27,861 bases of DNA, from NCBI GenBank assembly GCA_016875255.1, contig VGRU01000021.1, positions 1-27,861 on the forward strand, written 5' to 3'. This document shows positions 16,541-23,135 of the stretch, piece by piece; position 1 is the first letter of the stretch; every line of letters begins with the position of its first letter. The notes beneath the pieces are model-generated. The model was given only the letters and a program-made list of their open reading frames with translations, was not told where the DNA came from and searched no databases. This stretch comes from Deltaproteobacteria bacterium. GTDB lineage: Bacteria; Desulfobacterota; BSN033; UBA1163. The position numbers and the translations under genes are program-made.

Positions 16541-16691
16541 TTTGCTCAGCCTCCGGCTCAGGCTCCGCTCCAGAGGGGCTTCTGCCCCGGAGGGAGAGCC
16601 TTTGGCTCGGAGAGGACAGGCCATGTCGAACCATGAACCGAATCCCTCAATATATTAACGGTCTCATGATAGGAGCGACACTCATTTTACA
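16541..16691. other. Gap with GC-rich hairpins, no gene seen
   Basis: Part of the 473-base gap between the activase and the acyltransferase. It holds a GGGGC-TTCT-GCCCC hairpin with CTCCGG/GGAG flanks and a GTTCGAACC-like stretch. Open frames here are short and built from repeat words, so I call no gene. Confidence 0.5.
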
Positions 16692-16766
16692 AAATCCCTC
16701 CTAACCTCCCTTTGCCAAAGGGAGGAATAATCCCCCTCTTTAGCAAAGAGGGGAGAGGGGAGATTT
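16692..16766. repeat. AAATCCCTCC double-hairpin repeat, copy 2
   Basis: A 75-bp close copy of the element at 8002-8078. It has the same CCTCCCTTT/AAAGGGAGG hairpin and a second CCCCTCTTT/AAAGAGGGG hairpin, with AAATC and GATTT at the ends. Confidence 0.7.
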
Positions 16767-16802
16767 TCTAATCCATGTCAATTCAATTTTGAGATCATTA
16801 AT

Positions 16803-16842
16803 CGTTCACCCTTCGACCGTTCGGAAAGCTCAGGGCGAACGG
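16803..16842. repeat. CGTTCACCCTTCGA / CTCAGGGCGAACGG repeat
   Basis: A 40-bp palindrome of the same word family as 9428-9460 and 16456-16540. It lies just before the 31-base block at 16846. Confidence 0.6.
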
Positions 16843-16845
16843 GGT

Positions 16846-16876
16846 ATGTAAAGAAGCGTTAGAGACACTACACTAT
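16846..16876 (+). repeat. 31-base block upstream of acyltransferase gene (copy A)
   Basis: It begins ATGTAAAGAAGCGTTAGA and ends ACTACACTAT. 29 of 31 bases match the block at 23093-23123, upstream of a B12-radical SAM gene, in the same orientation. TGTAAA and TACACT within it, 16 bases apart, are poor matches to -35 and -10 boxes, so a promoter role is possible but unproven. Confidence 0.6.
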
Positions 16877-16916
16877 TCCTATCGCCGGATAGTCTTATGG
16901 TCAACTGGAGTTAAGA

Positions 16917-17828
16917 ATGGAGGAGCGCCACGTCCGGTCCTTAAACCGATTTATCTACCTTTTCCTCTTTCGATTCTGTTCAACCCTGATCCCTCGATCT
17001 GTCCAAAAATTCTTCAGTGTGGTCGTGGGAGATATCTTCTATCTCCTGATGAAAGAGACGAGAGGCTATGTCAGGGAAAATATCGAGGGAATAAGTGGGG
17101 GAAGGTGGTCGAAGAAGAAGGTCGATGTGTTGACCCGGAAGACCTTTCAAAACTATGGCCAGTACCTTCTGGACTATATGGTGATGCACCGCCTCCAGCC
17201 TTCCAATAAGGATCAATGGGTCGAAGAAGAGGTGGGAGGCCATTGGATGATCGAAGCTCTTCAAGGAGGGAAAGGGGCCATCTGTATCACGCCTCATCTC
17301 GGAAACTGGGAGATAGGAGGGTTGCTCTTCTCCTTTAAGGGAGGAAGGCTCAATGTGCTCACGCTGGATGAGAGGGATCTGGACACGAAATCTTTTCGGG
17401 AGGAGATGAGGAGGAGAAGGGGGATCAAAAATATTTATATTGACCCGAAGGATGATTCTCCGTTGGCGGTGATCGATGCGGTCAGGGCCTTGCGGGAGAA
17501 TGAGATCGTGGCGATGTTAGGAGATCGAATCGAGACCCAGAAGACGATGGTCCTTGATTTTTTCGGAAGGAAGACCCCTTTTCCCATTGGGGTGGCGATT
17601 CTCGCCATGGCCACCGGCGCGCCGGTGCTTCCGGTCTTTGTGGTCATGGAAAAAAACAGGAAATATCGAGGCATCATCGAAACCCCGATCCATTTCGATG
17701 CCACTGCGAGGAAAGACCGGGAAACGGTCCTTCGAAACGGAATGGAGAAATTGGTTAAAAAATTTGAGGAGTATATCGAAAAATACCCGGATCAATGGTA
17801 TAATTTCTTTTCTTTTTGGAACGAATAA
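16917..17828 (+). CDS. LpxL/HtrB-like lysophospholipid acyltransferase
   Basis: A 303-residue member of the LpxL/HtrB lipid A acyltransferase superfamily, which transfers acyl chains from acyl-ACP to a glycolipid or lysolipid at the inner membrane. The catalytic H127-L-G-N-W-E132 matches the HX4(D/E) motif. A later VAMLGDRIE segment and GAPVLPVFVV also fit. Residues about 10-45 are hydrophobic and should anchor it in the membrane. Length is normal. The start follows a GGAG at a spacing of about nine bases. It is immediately followed by an acyl carrier protein and a FabD-like protein, which points to a dedicated acyl donor instead of the housekeeping lipid A pathway. The acceptor is unknown. 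Confidence 0.9.
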   Translation: MEERHVRSLNRFIYLFLFRFCSTLIPRSVQKFFSVVVGDIFYLLMKETRGYVRENIEGISGGRWSKKKVDVLTRKTFQNYGQYLLDYMVMHRLQPSNKDQWVEEEVGGHWMIEALQGGKGAICITPHLGNWEIGGLLFSFKGGRLNVLTLDERDLDTKSFREEMRRRRGIKNIYIDPKDDSPLAVIDAVRALRENEIVAMLGDRIETQKTMVLDFFGRKTPFPIGVAILAMATGAPVLPVFVVMEKNRKYRGIIETPIHFDATARKDRETVLRNGMEKLVKKFEEYIEKYPDQWYNFFSFWNE

Positions 17829-17896
17829 AGGGTTCAAGGGGTCCAGTGAAAATCCACTCTAACCCTGGAACCCTCGAATCCTTGAATCCTATTTTT
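17829..17896. repeat. AGGGTTC / GGAACCCT imperfect palindrome
   Basis: A semi-palindrome between the acyltransferase and ACP genes: AGGGTTCAAGGGGTCCAGTG on the left is mirrored imperfectly by CCACT...CCCTGGAACCCT, with TCGAATCCTTGAATCC beyond. It is the same style of repeat as the other gaps but a different word family. Confidence 0.5.
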
Positions 17897-17913
17897 GTCA
17901 AAAGAGGAGAAAC

Positions 17914-18186
17914 ATGGCTGAAGTGAACAATGACCTGATCGAGAAGCTTAAACAACTGATCATTACGAGATTGAAACTTGCGGATCTGACGCCTGATATG
18001 ATCGAGACTGACGCCCCCCTTTTCGGCGAGGGGCTCGGACTGGACTCGATCGACGCCCTTGAACTGGTCCTGGGCCTGGAGAAGGAATTCGGAGTGATCA
18101 TCCCGGATGCGGAGGTTGGGAGAAAGGTTTTTCAATCCGTCAGGACCATGGCCCAGTATGTCGTGGATCAAAAAGAGGGTTTCTGA
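17914..18186 (+). CDS. Acyl carrier protein
   Basis: A 90-residue acyl carrier protein. The phosphopantetheine attachment serine is S45 in GLGLDSIDALEL, followed by the acidic recognition helix (LVLGLEKEFGVIIPD). The protein is acidic with the standard four-helix pattern and is slightly longer than FAS AcpP. It has a strong ribosome-binding site (GAGGAG). The DSID form, in place of the DSLD usual for primary fatty-acid ACPs, is common in dedicated ACPs of secondary lipid and aryl-polyene-type clusters. It lies between an LpxL-like acyltransferase and a FabD-like protein, its likely partners. Confidence 0.93.
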   Translation: MAEVNNDLIEKLKQLIITRLKLADLTPDMIETDAPLFGEGLGLDSIDALELVLGLEKEFGVIIPDAEVGRKVFQSVRTMAQYVVDQKEGF

Positions 18187-18255
18187 AAAAACATAGAAAC
18201 CCCTGATCAGAGGTCGTTGATATAGGTTTCAATGACCTCAAAAAGAGATAGTCTA

Positions 18256-19158
18256 ATGGGAAGGACGGCTTTCTGTTTTCCCGGTCAACTTCAAGAGAGA
18301 CCAACCCTAAAAGAAGACCATCCTCTGAGGAGAGATCCCCATTTTAAAGAATGGGTGGAGAGGGCTTCTCATCAGACCTCTTTTGATCTCCTCAGTTTTT
18401 CATTTAAGGGCGAGGAGACCGGGTTTAATCTCAAGCTACAGATAGCGACCTATCTTCTCTCGATGATCCACTTCTCCCGGCTCAGGGCAGAGGGGTGGAT
18501 TCCGGATATCATCACGGAACACAGCATGGGAATTTATGCTGCATTAGCCGCCTCTGAGGCGATCACCTTCGAGAAAGGTTTATGGATCACCGAATCGATC
18601 GGAAGGATTATAGAAAGAGAGGGAACCTCTTCCGGAGGAGCCATGGCGAGCATCGTGGGACTTGCGTTCAGAGAAGTTGAAAAAATCAACCAGGACCTGA
18701 ATGGGTTCGGTCTTTCCATCGCCAATTATAACGGTTCGAAGCACTTCGTCCTTTCCGGAAAAGAGGAGGGGATAGAGAAAGCCATTGCTCTCGCTCTTTC
18801 AAGGAAAGCCATCTCTGCCGCCCGGCTTACATTCAATATAGGGCTTCATTCTCCCAGTCTCTCCGTTTTAAGCGAGGAGATACAGGCTCTTTTGGAAGAG
18901 ATAGAGATTCGGCCGCCTAAATTTCCCATCCTCAATCACTGGACCGTCAGGCCGTTGAGGAGAGAGGAGATTAAAGACTTTCTCTCCCAGGAGATCGGGC
19001 AGCCTGTCTATTGGGACCGGTGTGTGGAGTGGCTGATCAAGGAAGGGATTAACCAATTTATTGAAGTCGGGCATGGAGCCACTCTGACCAAATTGATTCG
19101 ATGGATCGATCGGGAAGTGGGGGCTTTCTCGGCGGGAGATCGGCTATTGAATAAATGA
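18256..19158 (+). CDS. FabD-like acyl carrier protein acyltransferase (non-malonyl?)
   Basis: A 300-residue FabD-fold acyltransferase. I start at the ATG giving MGRTAFCFPGQ, which matches the family start; an in-frame ATG at 18232 adds eight residues and neither has a clear ribosome-binding site. The nucleophile is S90 in EHSMG (GHSLG in most relatives) and the catalytic His is H198 in GLHSPS. The Arg that binds the malonyl carboxylate in E. coli FabD (25 residues after the Ser) is Ile115 here, in ungapped alignment. The oxyanion GQGSQ loop is changed to GQLQERP. Both changes argue against a malonyl-CoA substrate and for an uncharged acyl group. It may load or swap acyl chains on the neighbouring ACP. 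Confidence 0.82.
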   Translation: MGRTAFCFPGQLQERPTLKEDHPLRRDPHFKEWVERASHQTSFDLLSFSFKGEETGFNLKLQIATYLLSMIHFSRLRAEGWIPDIITEHSMGIYAALAASEAITFEKGLWITESIGRIIEREGTSSGGAMASIVGLAFREVEKINQDLNGFGLSIANYNGSKHFVLSGKEEGIEKAIALALSRKAISAARLTFNIGLHSPSLSVLSEEIQALLEEIEIRPPKFPILNHWTVRPLRREEIKDFLSQEIGQPVYWDRCVEWLIKEGINQFIEVGHGATLTKLIRWIDREVGAFSAGDRLLNK

Positions 19159-19220
19159 GTCTTATTGAAATTGGTTTTATTAAACAGGTGAAACCTTTGA
19201 TTTGAATCTTTTCTTATGGT

Positions 19221-19327
19221 GTCATTCCCGTGAAAACGGGAATCCAGATTAGCTTTTGTGCAATAAACTAAAGAATCCCTGGATTCCTGCTGGAGTTTAT
19301 CCCGATAAAGATCGGGGCAGGAATGAC
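19221..19327 (+). repeat. GTCATTCC palindromic repeat, copy 2
   Basis: A 107-bp copy running from GTCATTCC to GGAATGAC. It has a CCCGTGAAAACGGG hairpin, a GGAATCCAG/CTGGATTCC pair and the CCCGATAAAGATCGGGG hairpin. It fills the gap before the thioesterase gene. Confidence 0.75.
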
Positions 19328-19353
19328 ATTCCTAATGGTCAGAAGGAAGATTT

Positions 19354-19776
19354 ATGAAATACCACGAAACAACCATTCAGGTTCGATTCTATGAAGTGGA
19401 TGCCTATGGAGTGGTCTGGCATGGACACTATGTGGGCTGGTTTGAGGTGGGCCGGAATGAATTGACAGAAAGATTTGATATGGGTCCCCTTCAACTCAAG
19501 GAGAAGAACCTTTTGGCTCCTGTGGTCGAATTGAATTGTGAATATAAATTCCCGGCCACTTTTGGAGAGTCCCTTCTCATTCAGACGACGATGGAAAGGA
19601 CCGAAGTGGCGAAACTGATCTTTCACTATCGGGTCCTCTCACAGGGAAACGGAAAGGTGCTGGCCACAGGCTCCACGACCCATGTTCTCACCGACCCCAA
19701 GGGAAATTTACTCTACCGGGTCCCTCCCGAGGTGCTTCAAAGAATCGAGGAAATGAGGAAGTATTTAGAGGTGTGA
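19354..19776 (+). CDS. Hot-dog fold acyl-CoA/ACP thioesterase (YbgC/4HBT family)
   Basis: A 140-residue thioesterase of the YbgC/4-hydroxybenzoyl-CoA thioesterase family. The signature is VRFYEVDAYGVVWHGHYVGWFEVGRNEL, shown here only in part: D16 in YEVDAYGVV is the catalytic Asp, and HGHYVGWFE forms the long helix. Length matches the family. It hydrolyses acyl thioesters, releasing acids from CoA or ACP. It is not beside tol-pal genes, where YbgC usually sits. Placed between a FabD-like protein and radical SAM genes, it may release or edit acyl chains on the cluster ACP. AAGGAAG gives a good ribosome-binding site. Confidence 0.9.
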   Translation: MKYHETTIQVRFYEVDAYGVVWHGHYVGWFEVGRNELTERFDMGPLQLKEKNLLAPVVELNCEYKFPATFGESLLIQTTMERTEVAKLIFHYRVLSQGNGKVLATGSTTHVLTDPKGNLLYRVPPEVLQRIEEMRKYLEV

Positions 19777-19781
19777 CTAAC

Positions 19782-19870
19782 AGTTCGGAGTTGTGAGTTC
19801 GCCCGCCTGCCAAGCCCTGGCGGGCAGGGGGTTCGGAGTTTAAAATCCGCAATCCGCAATCCAAAATCCT
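19782..19870. repeat. TTCGGAGTT...CCGCAATCC repeat with GCCCGCC hairpin
   Basis: A low-complexity repeat between the thioesterase and the first B12-radical SAM gene. It has AGTTCGGAGTT words, a GCCCGCC (19801-19807) and GGCGGGC (19819-19825) hairpin, and CCGCAATCCGCAATCC words that end at the next start codon. Confidence 0.65.
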
Positions 19871-21313
19871 ATGAAGGTTCTTCTCATTGATCCTCCTCAT
19901 CGGCTCTTTCCGGGTCTTCGAATGTGGACCCCTTCTTTTGGCCTTCTTCAGTTAGGGGCATATTTGGAGAGGGAAGGAATAGAAGTCCAGATCATTGATG
20001 CGACCACGCTTACAAACTCCTGGAAGGATATTGCTTCTCTCGTCTCCACATCAAAGGCGGATGTGATCGGGATCACCTGTTCAGCCACCGGCCTCTCTCC
20101 TGAAGCGCTTCAGACCATCTACCTCTGCCGGAAACTTTCTTCTCATTCCTTCATTGTCGCAGGCGGAGGCCACTTTACGCTGATGGCAGAATCGATCCTT
20201 CGAGAGATGGAGGAGCTGGATTACATCGTTCTGGGAGAAGGGGAGATCGCTTTTTCCCAACTTCTAAAGAACTTATCGAGTGGAGATGATGGAAAGGGCG
20301 TTAAAGGAATTGCTTATCGGGAAAACGGAAAGGTTATCCAGAACGGAAGGCAGCCGATCATTCCGAATTTAGACTCTCTTCCTCTTCCCGCCTACCATCT
20401 CATTGATATGGAGAGCAACGCTTACTACTGGCACGGGATGGGAAGAAGGGCTTTCGGTCTCTCCACCAGCCGTGGCTGCGGGGATCGCTGTACCTATTGT
20501 TCGGAGACGAAATTCTGGGAGGGGGTCTGGAGGGGCCGGAGCGGTAAGAAGGTAGTCGAAGAGATTTCCTGTCTCTATCACCAACACGGAAAGAGCCTTT
20601 TTGTCTTTAATGAAAATACGTTCAACTGGAGCCGGAGAAGGGTAGAAGAGTTTCTCGATGAGCTTGGGAGGTCAGGACTGCGCATCCACTTCTGGTTTCA
20701 ATCCCGGATCAAAGACATCCTTCGGGATGAGGATCTCATTCCGGAGATGAGACGCCTCGGCCTCTATGAGGTGATGCTCGGGATAGAAAGCATCCATCCG
20801 GATGTGCTCGATCGATATGAGAAACAACAGTCAAGGGAGATGGCACAGAAGGCGATCGATATCCTGAAAAAGAATGATGTTATGGTGATGGCCAATATCA
20901 TGTTCGGGGACTGGAATGATTCCGAGGAAACCCTCAAGGAGGTTTTTCAATTTGTCAAAAAGCAGAGCGATTTTCTCGTCCTCACGATGACCACGCCTCT
21001 TCCCGGGACGAGATACTTTGAGGAGGCGGAACGGTTGGGAAGGATCCGGGAAAAGGACTTTGGGAAGTATGATTTCATGCATCCCATTATGGATACGAAG
21101 TTCTTATCGGCAGAGGAGGTTCATCGGCTTCATCAGGCTTATTTGAAGAAGTATTATACTCAACCGAGAATCCTTCTGGGGGGTTTCTTCAACCCGAACC
21201 CCTTCAAACGAATGGCTTACCGGCTGATTCTTCGGTATGTCTGGGAGAATGCAACCCAGAGGCCCTGGAGGCAACCGAATCTTGATGAACAGTTCGGAGT
21301 AATGAGTTCGTAG
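19871..21313 (+). CDS. B12-binding radical SAM protein 1
   Basis: A 480-residue BchE-like enzyme. Residues 1-140 form a cobalamin-binding Rossmann domain (KVLLIDPPHRLF start, then DVIGITCSATGL and VAGGGHFTL). The radical SAM motif is C203-G-D-R-C207-T-Y-C210, with a following IHFWFQSRI strand and VMLGIES. Class-B members methylate, cyclise or rearrange unreactive carbons, often in lipid or pigment pathways. The ATG directly abuts a CCGCAATCC repeat and has no Shine-Dalgarno site. The last few residues overlap another repeat (21291-21363). It is the first of three non-identical enzymes of this class in the cluster. The substrate is not evident from sequence. Confidence 0.92.
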   Translation: MKVLLIDPPHRLFPGLRMWTPSFGLLQLGAYLEREGIEVQIIDATTLTNSWKDIASLVSTSKADVIGITCSATGLSPEALQTIYLCRKLSSHSFIVAGGGHFTLMAESILREMEELDYIVLGEGEIAFSQLLKNLSSGDDGKGVKGIAYRENGKVIQNGRQPIIPNLDSLPLPAYHLIDMESNAYYWHGMGRRAFGLSTSRGCGDRCTYCSETKFWEGVWRGRSGKKVVEEISCLYHQHGKSLFVFNENTFNWSRRRVEEFLDELGRSGLRIHFWFQSRIKDILRDEDLIPEMRRLGLYEVMLGIESIHPDVLDRYEKQQSREMAQKAIDILKKNDVMVMANIMFGDWNDSEETLKEVFQFVKKQSDFLVLTMTTPLPGTRYFEEAERLGRIREKDFGKYDFMHPIMDTKFLSAEEVHRLHQAYLKKYYTQPRILLGGFFNPNPFKRMAYRLILRYVWENATQRPWRQPNLDEQFGVMSS

Positions 21314-21363
21314 TTCGGAGTTTGGAGAGATGATTCCACAATCCGCAATCCGCAATCCGAAAT
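21291..21363. repeat. TTCGGAGT...CCGCAATCC repeat spanning two genes
   Basis: This low-complexity element encodes the last residues of radical SAM gene 1 (FGVMSS) and the first dozen residues of gene 2 (MIPQSAIRNPKSK). It is the same word family as 8823-8891 and 19782-19870. Confidence 0.7.
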
Positions 21364-22706
21364 CGAAAAAGGTTCTCCTGATCTTTCCCAGGGAAAAAGG
21401 AGTTAAATTCTCCAATGACACGCTCTATCCCTTTCCCATGCTGGGGTTGACCCTTCTCGCCTCCTATTTTCCTGAGAGTTACGAAGTCAAGATCATCAAC
21501 GAGGCGATTGAGGAGATCGATTTTGATGCGAATGTAGATCTGGTGGGAATTACTGCCCTGACCTGTGTGGCCAAAAGGGCTTACGGAGTGGCAGACCGGT
21601 TTCGCAAGAGAGGGGTGAAGGTCATTTTGGGAGGGGTCCACCCCAGTCTTCTTCCGGAGGAGGCAAAGGAGCATGCTGACACTGTCTTCATCGGAGAGGC
21701 AGAGGGGATGCTCGACGGAGTTTTAATGGACTTTGAAGCGGGAGCGCTCCAGCCGTTTTACAGGAGTGAGAAGTGGTCGGACTTGAAGGGAATGCTTTTC
21801 CCGAGGAGAGATCTTTTAAGCAAGCGTTACAGCCCCCTTTTCAAGGCGATTGAGACGACCCGGGGCTGTCCTCATCAATGCGAATTCTGTTCCGTGCCCA
21901 CGATCAATGGAAAACGTTACCGGACACGACCCCTTGAGGAAGTGGATCAGGAACTCTCCTCCATCCTCCGTAAGAAGGGAGAATATCTCTTTCTCGCCGA
22001 TGATAATGTGATGGCAAGAGAGGATTACGCATTAAGTCTTTTCGAAATCTTTAAACGCCACAGAATAAAATGGATGGGATTCGCAACGGTCCAGATTGCA
22101 AAAAGGGAGGTCCTTCTCAGAAAAGCTCAAGAAAGCGGCTGTATCTCTCTCTTCATCGGGTTTGAATCCCTTCTCCAAGAGAATCTGAATGAAGCTTCGA
22201 AACGATTTGTTCATGTGGAAGAATTGTCCGAAATGATCCGGACCATTCAGAAACACGGAGTCGGTATCCATGGCTCCTTCATCTTCGGTTTTGACGGTGA
22301 CGACCCGACTGTTTTTAAAAAGACCGTTGAGTTTATTCAGAAGAATCGTATCGAGCTTCCAACCTTTTCCATTCTTACCCCCTTTCCAGGAACTCCTCTT
22401 CGAAAACGGATGGAAGAGGAAGGAAGAATCTTTGACCATGAATGGTCCCATTATGATATGAGCCATGTGGTCTTCAAGCCGAAAGGGATGACCGTTCGCG
22501 AACTACAGGACGGATACTTCTGGGCACAGAAATATACCTGCGCTCCGCGCTCCATTTTCAAGCGGCTTCTCCGGGGGCCCCGAAACCACTTCTTCTACTT
22601 TTTAATGTCAAACTTTATGCTTCGCGGCGCCCAGATGGAAGTGATTAAGAGGATTAAGCAAGAAACATTGCAAATTGAAAAATGCAAAATACAAAATGCA
22701 AAATGA
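21330..22706 (+). CDS. B12-binding radical SAM protein 2
   Basis: A 458-residue enzyme with an N-terminal cobalamin-binding domain (from KVLLIFPREKG at residue 14, then VDLVGITALTC and VILGGVHPSLLPEE) and a radical SAM core (C180-P-H-Q-C184-E-F-C187), then LFLADDNVM and LFIGFES. The C-terminal region resembles that of hopanoid C-2 methylase-like proteins, but I cannot claim that function. Residues 1-13 are repeat-encoded, so the original start may have been lost; no other start codon lies before the first strand. The end is also repeat-derived (IEKCKIQNAK). The gene follows radical SAM gene 1 by 16 bases. Confidence 0.9.
   Translation: MIPQSAIRNPKSKKVLLIFPREKGVKFSNDTLYPFPMLGLTLLASYFPESYEVKIINEAIEEIDFDANVDLVGITALTCVAKRAYGVADRFRKRGVKVILGGVHPSLLPEEAKEHADTVFIGEAEGMLDGVLMDFEAGALQPFYRSEKWSDLKGMLFPRRDLLSKRYSPLFKAIETTRGCPHQCEFCSVPTINGKRYRTRPLEEVDQELSSILRKKGEYLFLADDNVMAREDYALSLFEIFKRHRIKWMGFATVQIAKREVLLRKAQESGCISLFIGFESLLQENLNEASKRFVHVEELSEMIRTIQKHGVGIHGSFIFGFDGDDPTVFKKTVEFIQKNRIELPTFSILTPFPGTPLRKRMEEEGRIFDHEWSHYDMSHVVFKPKGMTVRELQDGYFWAQKYTCAPRSIFKRLLRGPRNHFFYFLMSNFMLRGAQMEVIKRIKQETLQIEKCKIQNAK
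22672..22705. repeat. AAATGCAAAATACAAAATG low-complexity repeat
   Basis: Short direct words of AAATGCAAAATAC type at the 3' end of B12-radical SAM gene 2, encoding its last residues. It resembles the arms of the palindrome at 24540-24797. Confidence 0.45.
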
Positions 22707-22806
22707 AGGCCAAAAGGCGTTTGGGACGGACGAGAGTGCTGGTAATTATTCGCGGTCACTCATTACTAACAAAAGTCGCTATTGTACTGCGTCAAAAGTT
22801 CTTTTA

Positions 22807-22927
22807 CCCCGTTAGAAAGCCCCGCAGCTCTACTGCGGGGATGGTGACTGTTTCCTTTTCAGCGAACACGGGGTTTAATGCCCCGTGTGAGCTTTCCCGT
22901 TAGAAAGTTGAAAGCTTTCTAACGGGG
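22807..22927. mobile_element. 121-bp three-hairpin element with perfect 13-bp inverted ends
   Basis: CCCCGTTAGAAAG (22807-22819) is a perfect inverted repeat of CTTTCTAACGGGG (22915-22927). A second CCCGTTAGAAAG lies at 22896-22907 and forms a tight hairpin with the right end. Two more hairpins are CCCCGCAG/CTGCGGGG (22820-22840) and ACACGGGG/CCCCGTGT (22866-22888). There is no coding capacity of note. This looks like a miniature transposable or REP-type unit. Confidence 0.7.
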
Positions 22928-22939
22928 GTTACTTTGATT

Positions 22940-23079
22940 GTCATTCCGGGCTTGACCCGGAATCCAGACGACGTCCCGACGAAAGTCGGGAACCATCTTA
23001 AAGACTGGATCCCGGTTTGCACCGGGAACCCTGGATTCCCGCTGGAGTTTATCCCGATGAAAATCGGGGCGGGAATGAC
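22940..23079 (+). repeat. GTCATTCC palindromic repeat, copy 3
   Basis: A 140-bp copy of the family, the longest here. It adds a TCCCGACGAAAGTCGGGA hairpin and a CCCGGTTTGCACCGGG hairpin between the standard CCGGGCTTGACCCGG hairpin and the closing CCCGATGAAAATCGGGG and GGAATGAC. Confidence 0.75.
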
Positions 23080-23092
23080 GGCTTCGGAACTA

Positions 23093-23123
23093 ATGTAAAG
23101 AAGCGTTAGACGCACTACACTAT
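23093..23123 (+). repeat. 31-base block upstream of B12-radical SAM gene 3 (copy B)
   Basis: 29 of 31 bases match the block at 16846-16876. It ends 12 bases before the ATG of the third B12-radical SAM gene, whereas copy A ends 40 bases before its gene. Confidence 0.6.
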
Positions 23124-23135
23124 CACCAATAAGCT

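Noticed and set aside
22771..22790. AAAGTCGCTATTGT also found at the start of the ketoreductase gene
   Set aside because: A 14-base match is expected about once by chance in a window this size, and the flanks do not match, so it is not a gene remnant.
22682..22903. Short open frame between radical SAM genes 2 and 3
   Set aside because: Built from repeat words and the three-hairpin element; no ribosome-binding site or family resemblance.
19700..23135. Possible cobalamin riboswitch upstream of B12-radical SAM genes
   Set aside because: I saw no B12-box-like GCCACTG sequence or matching fold; the gaps are filled by repeats.
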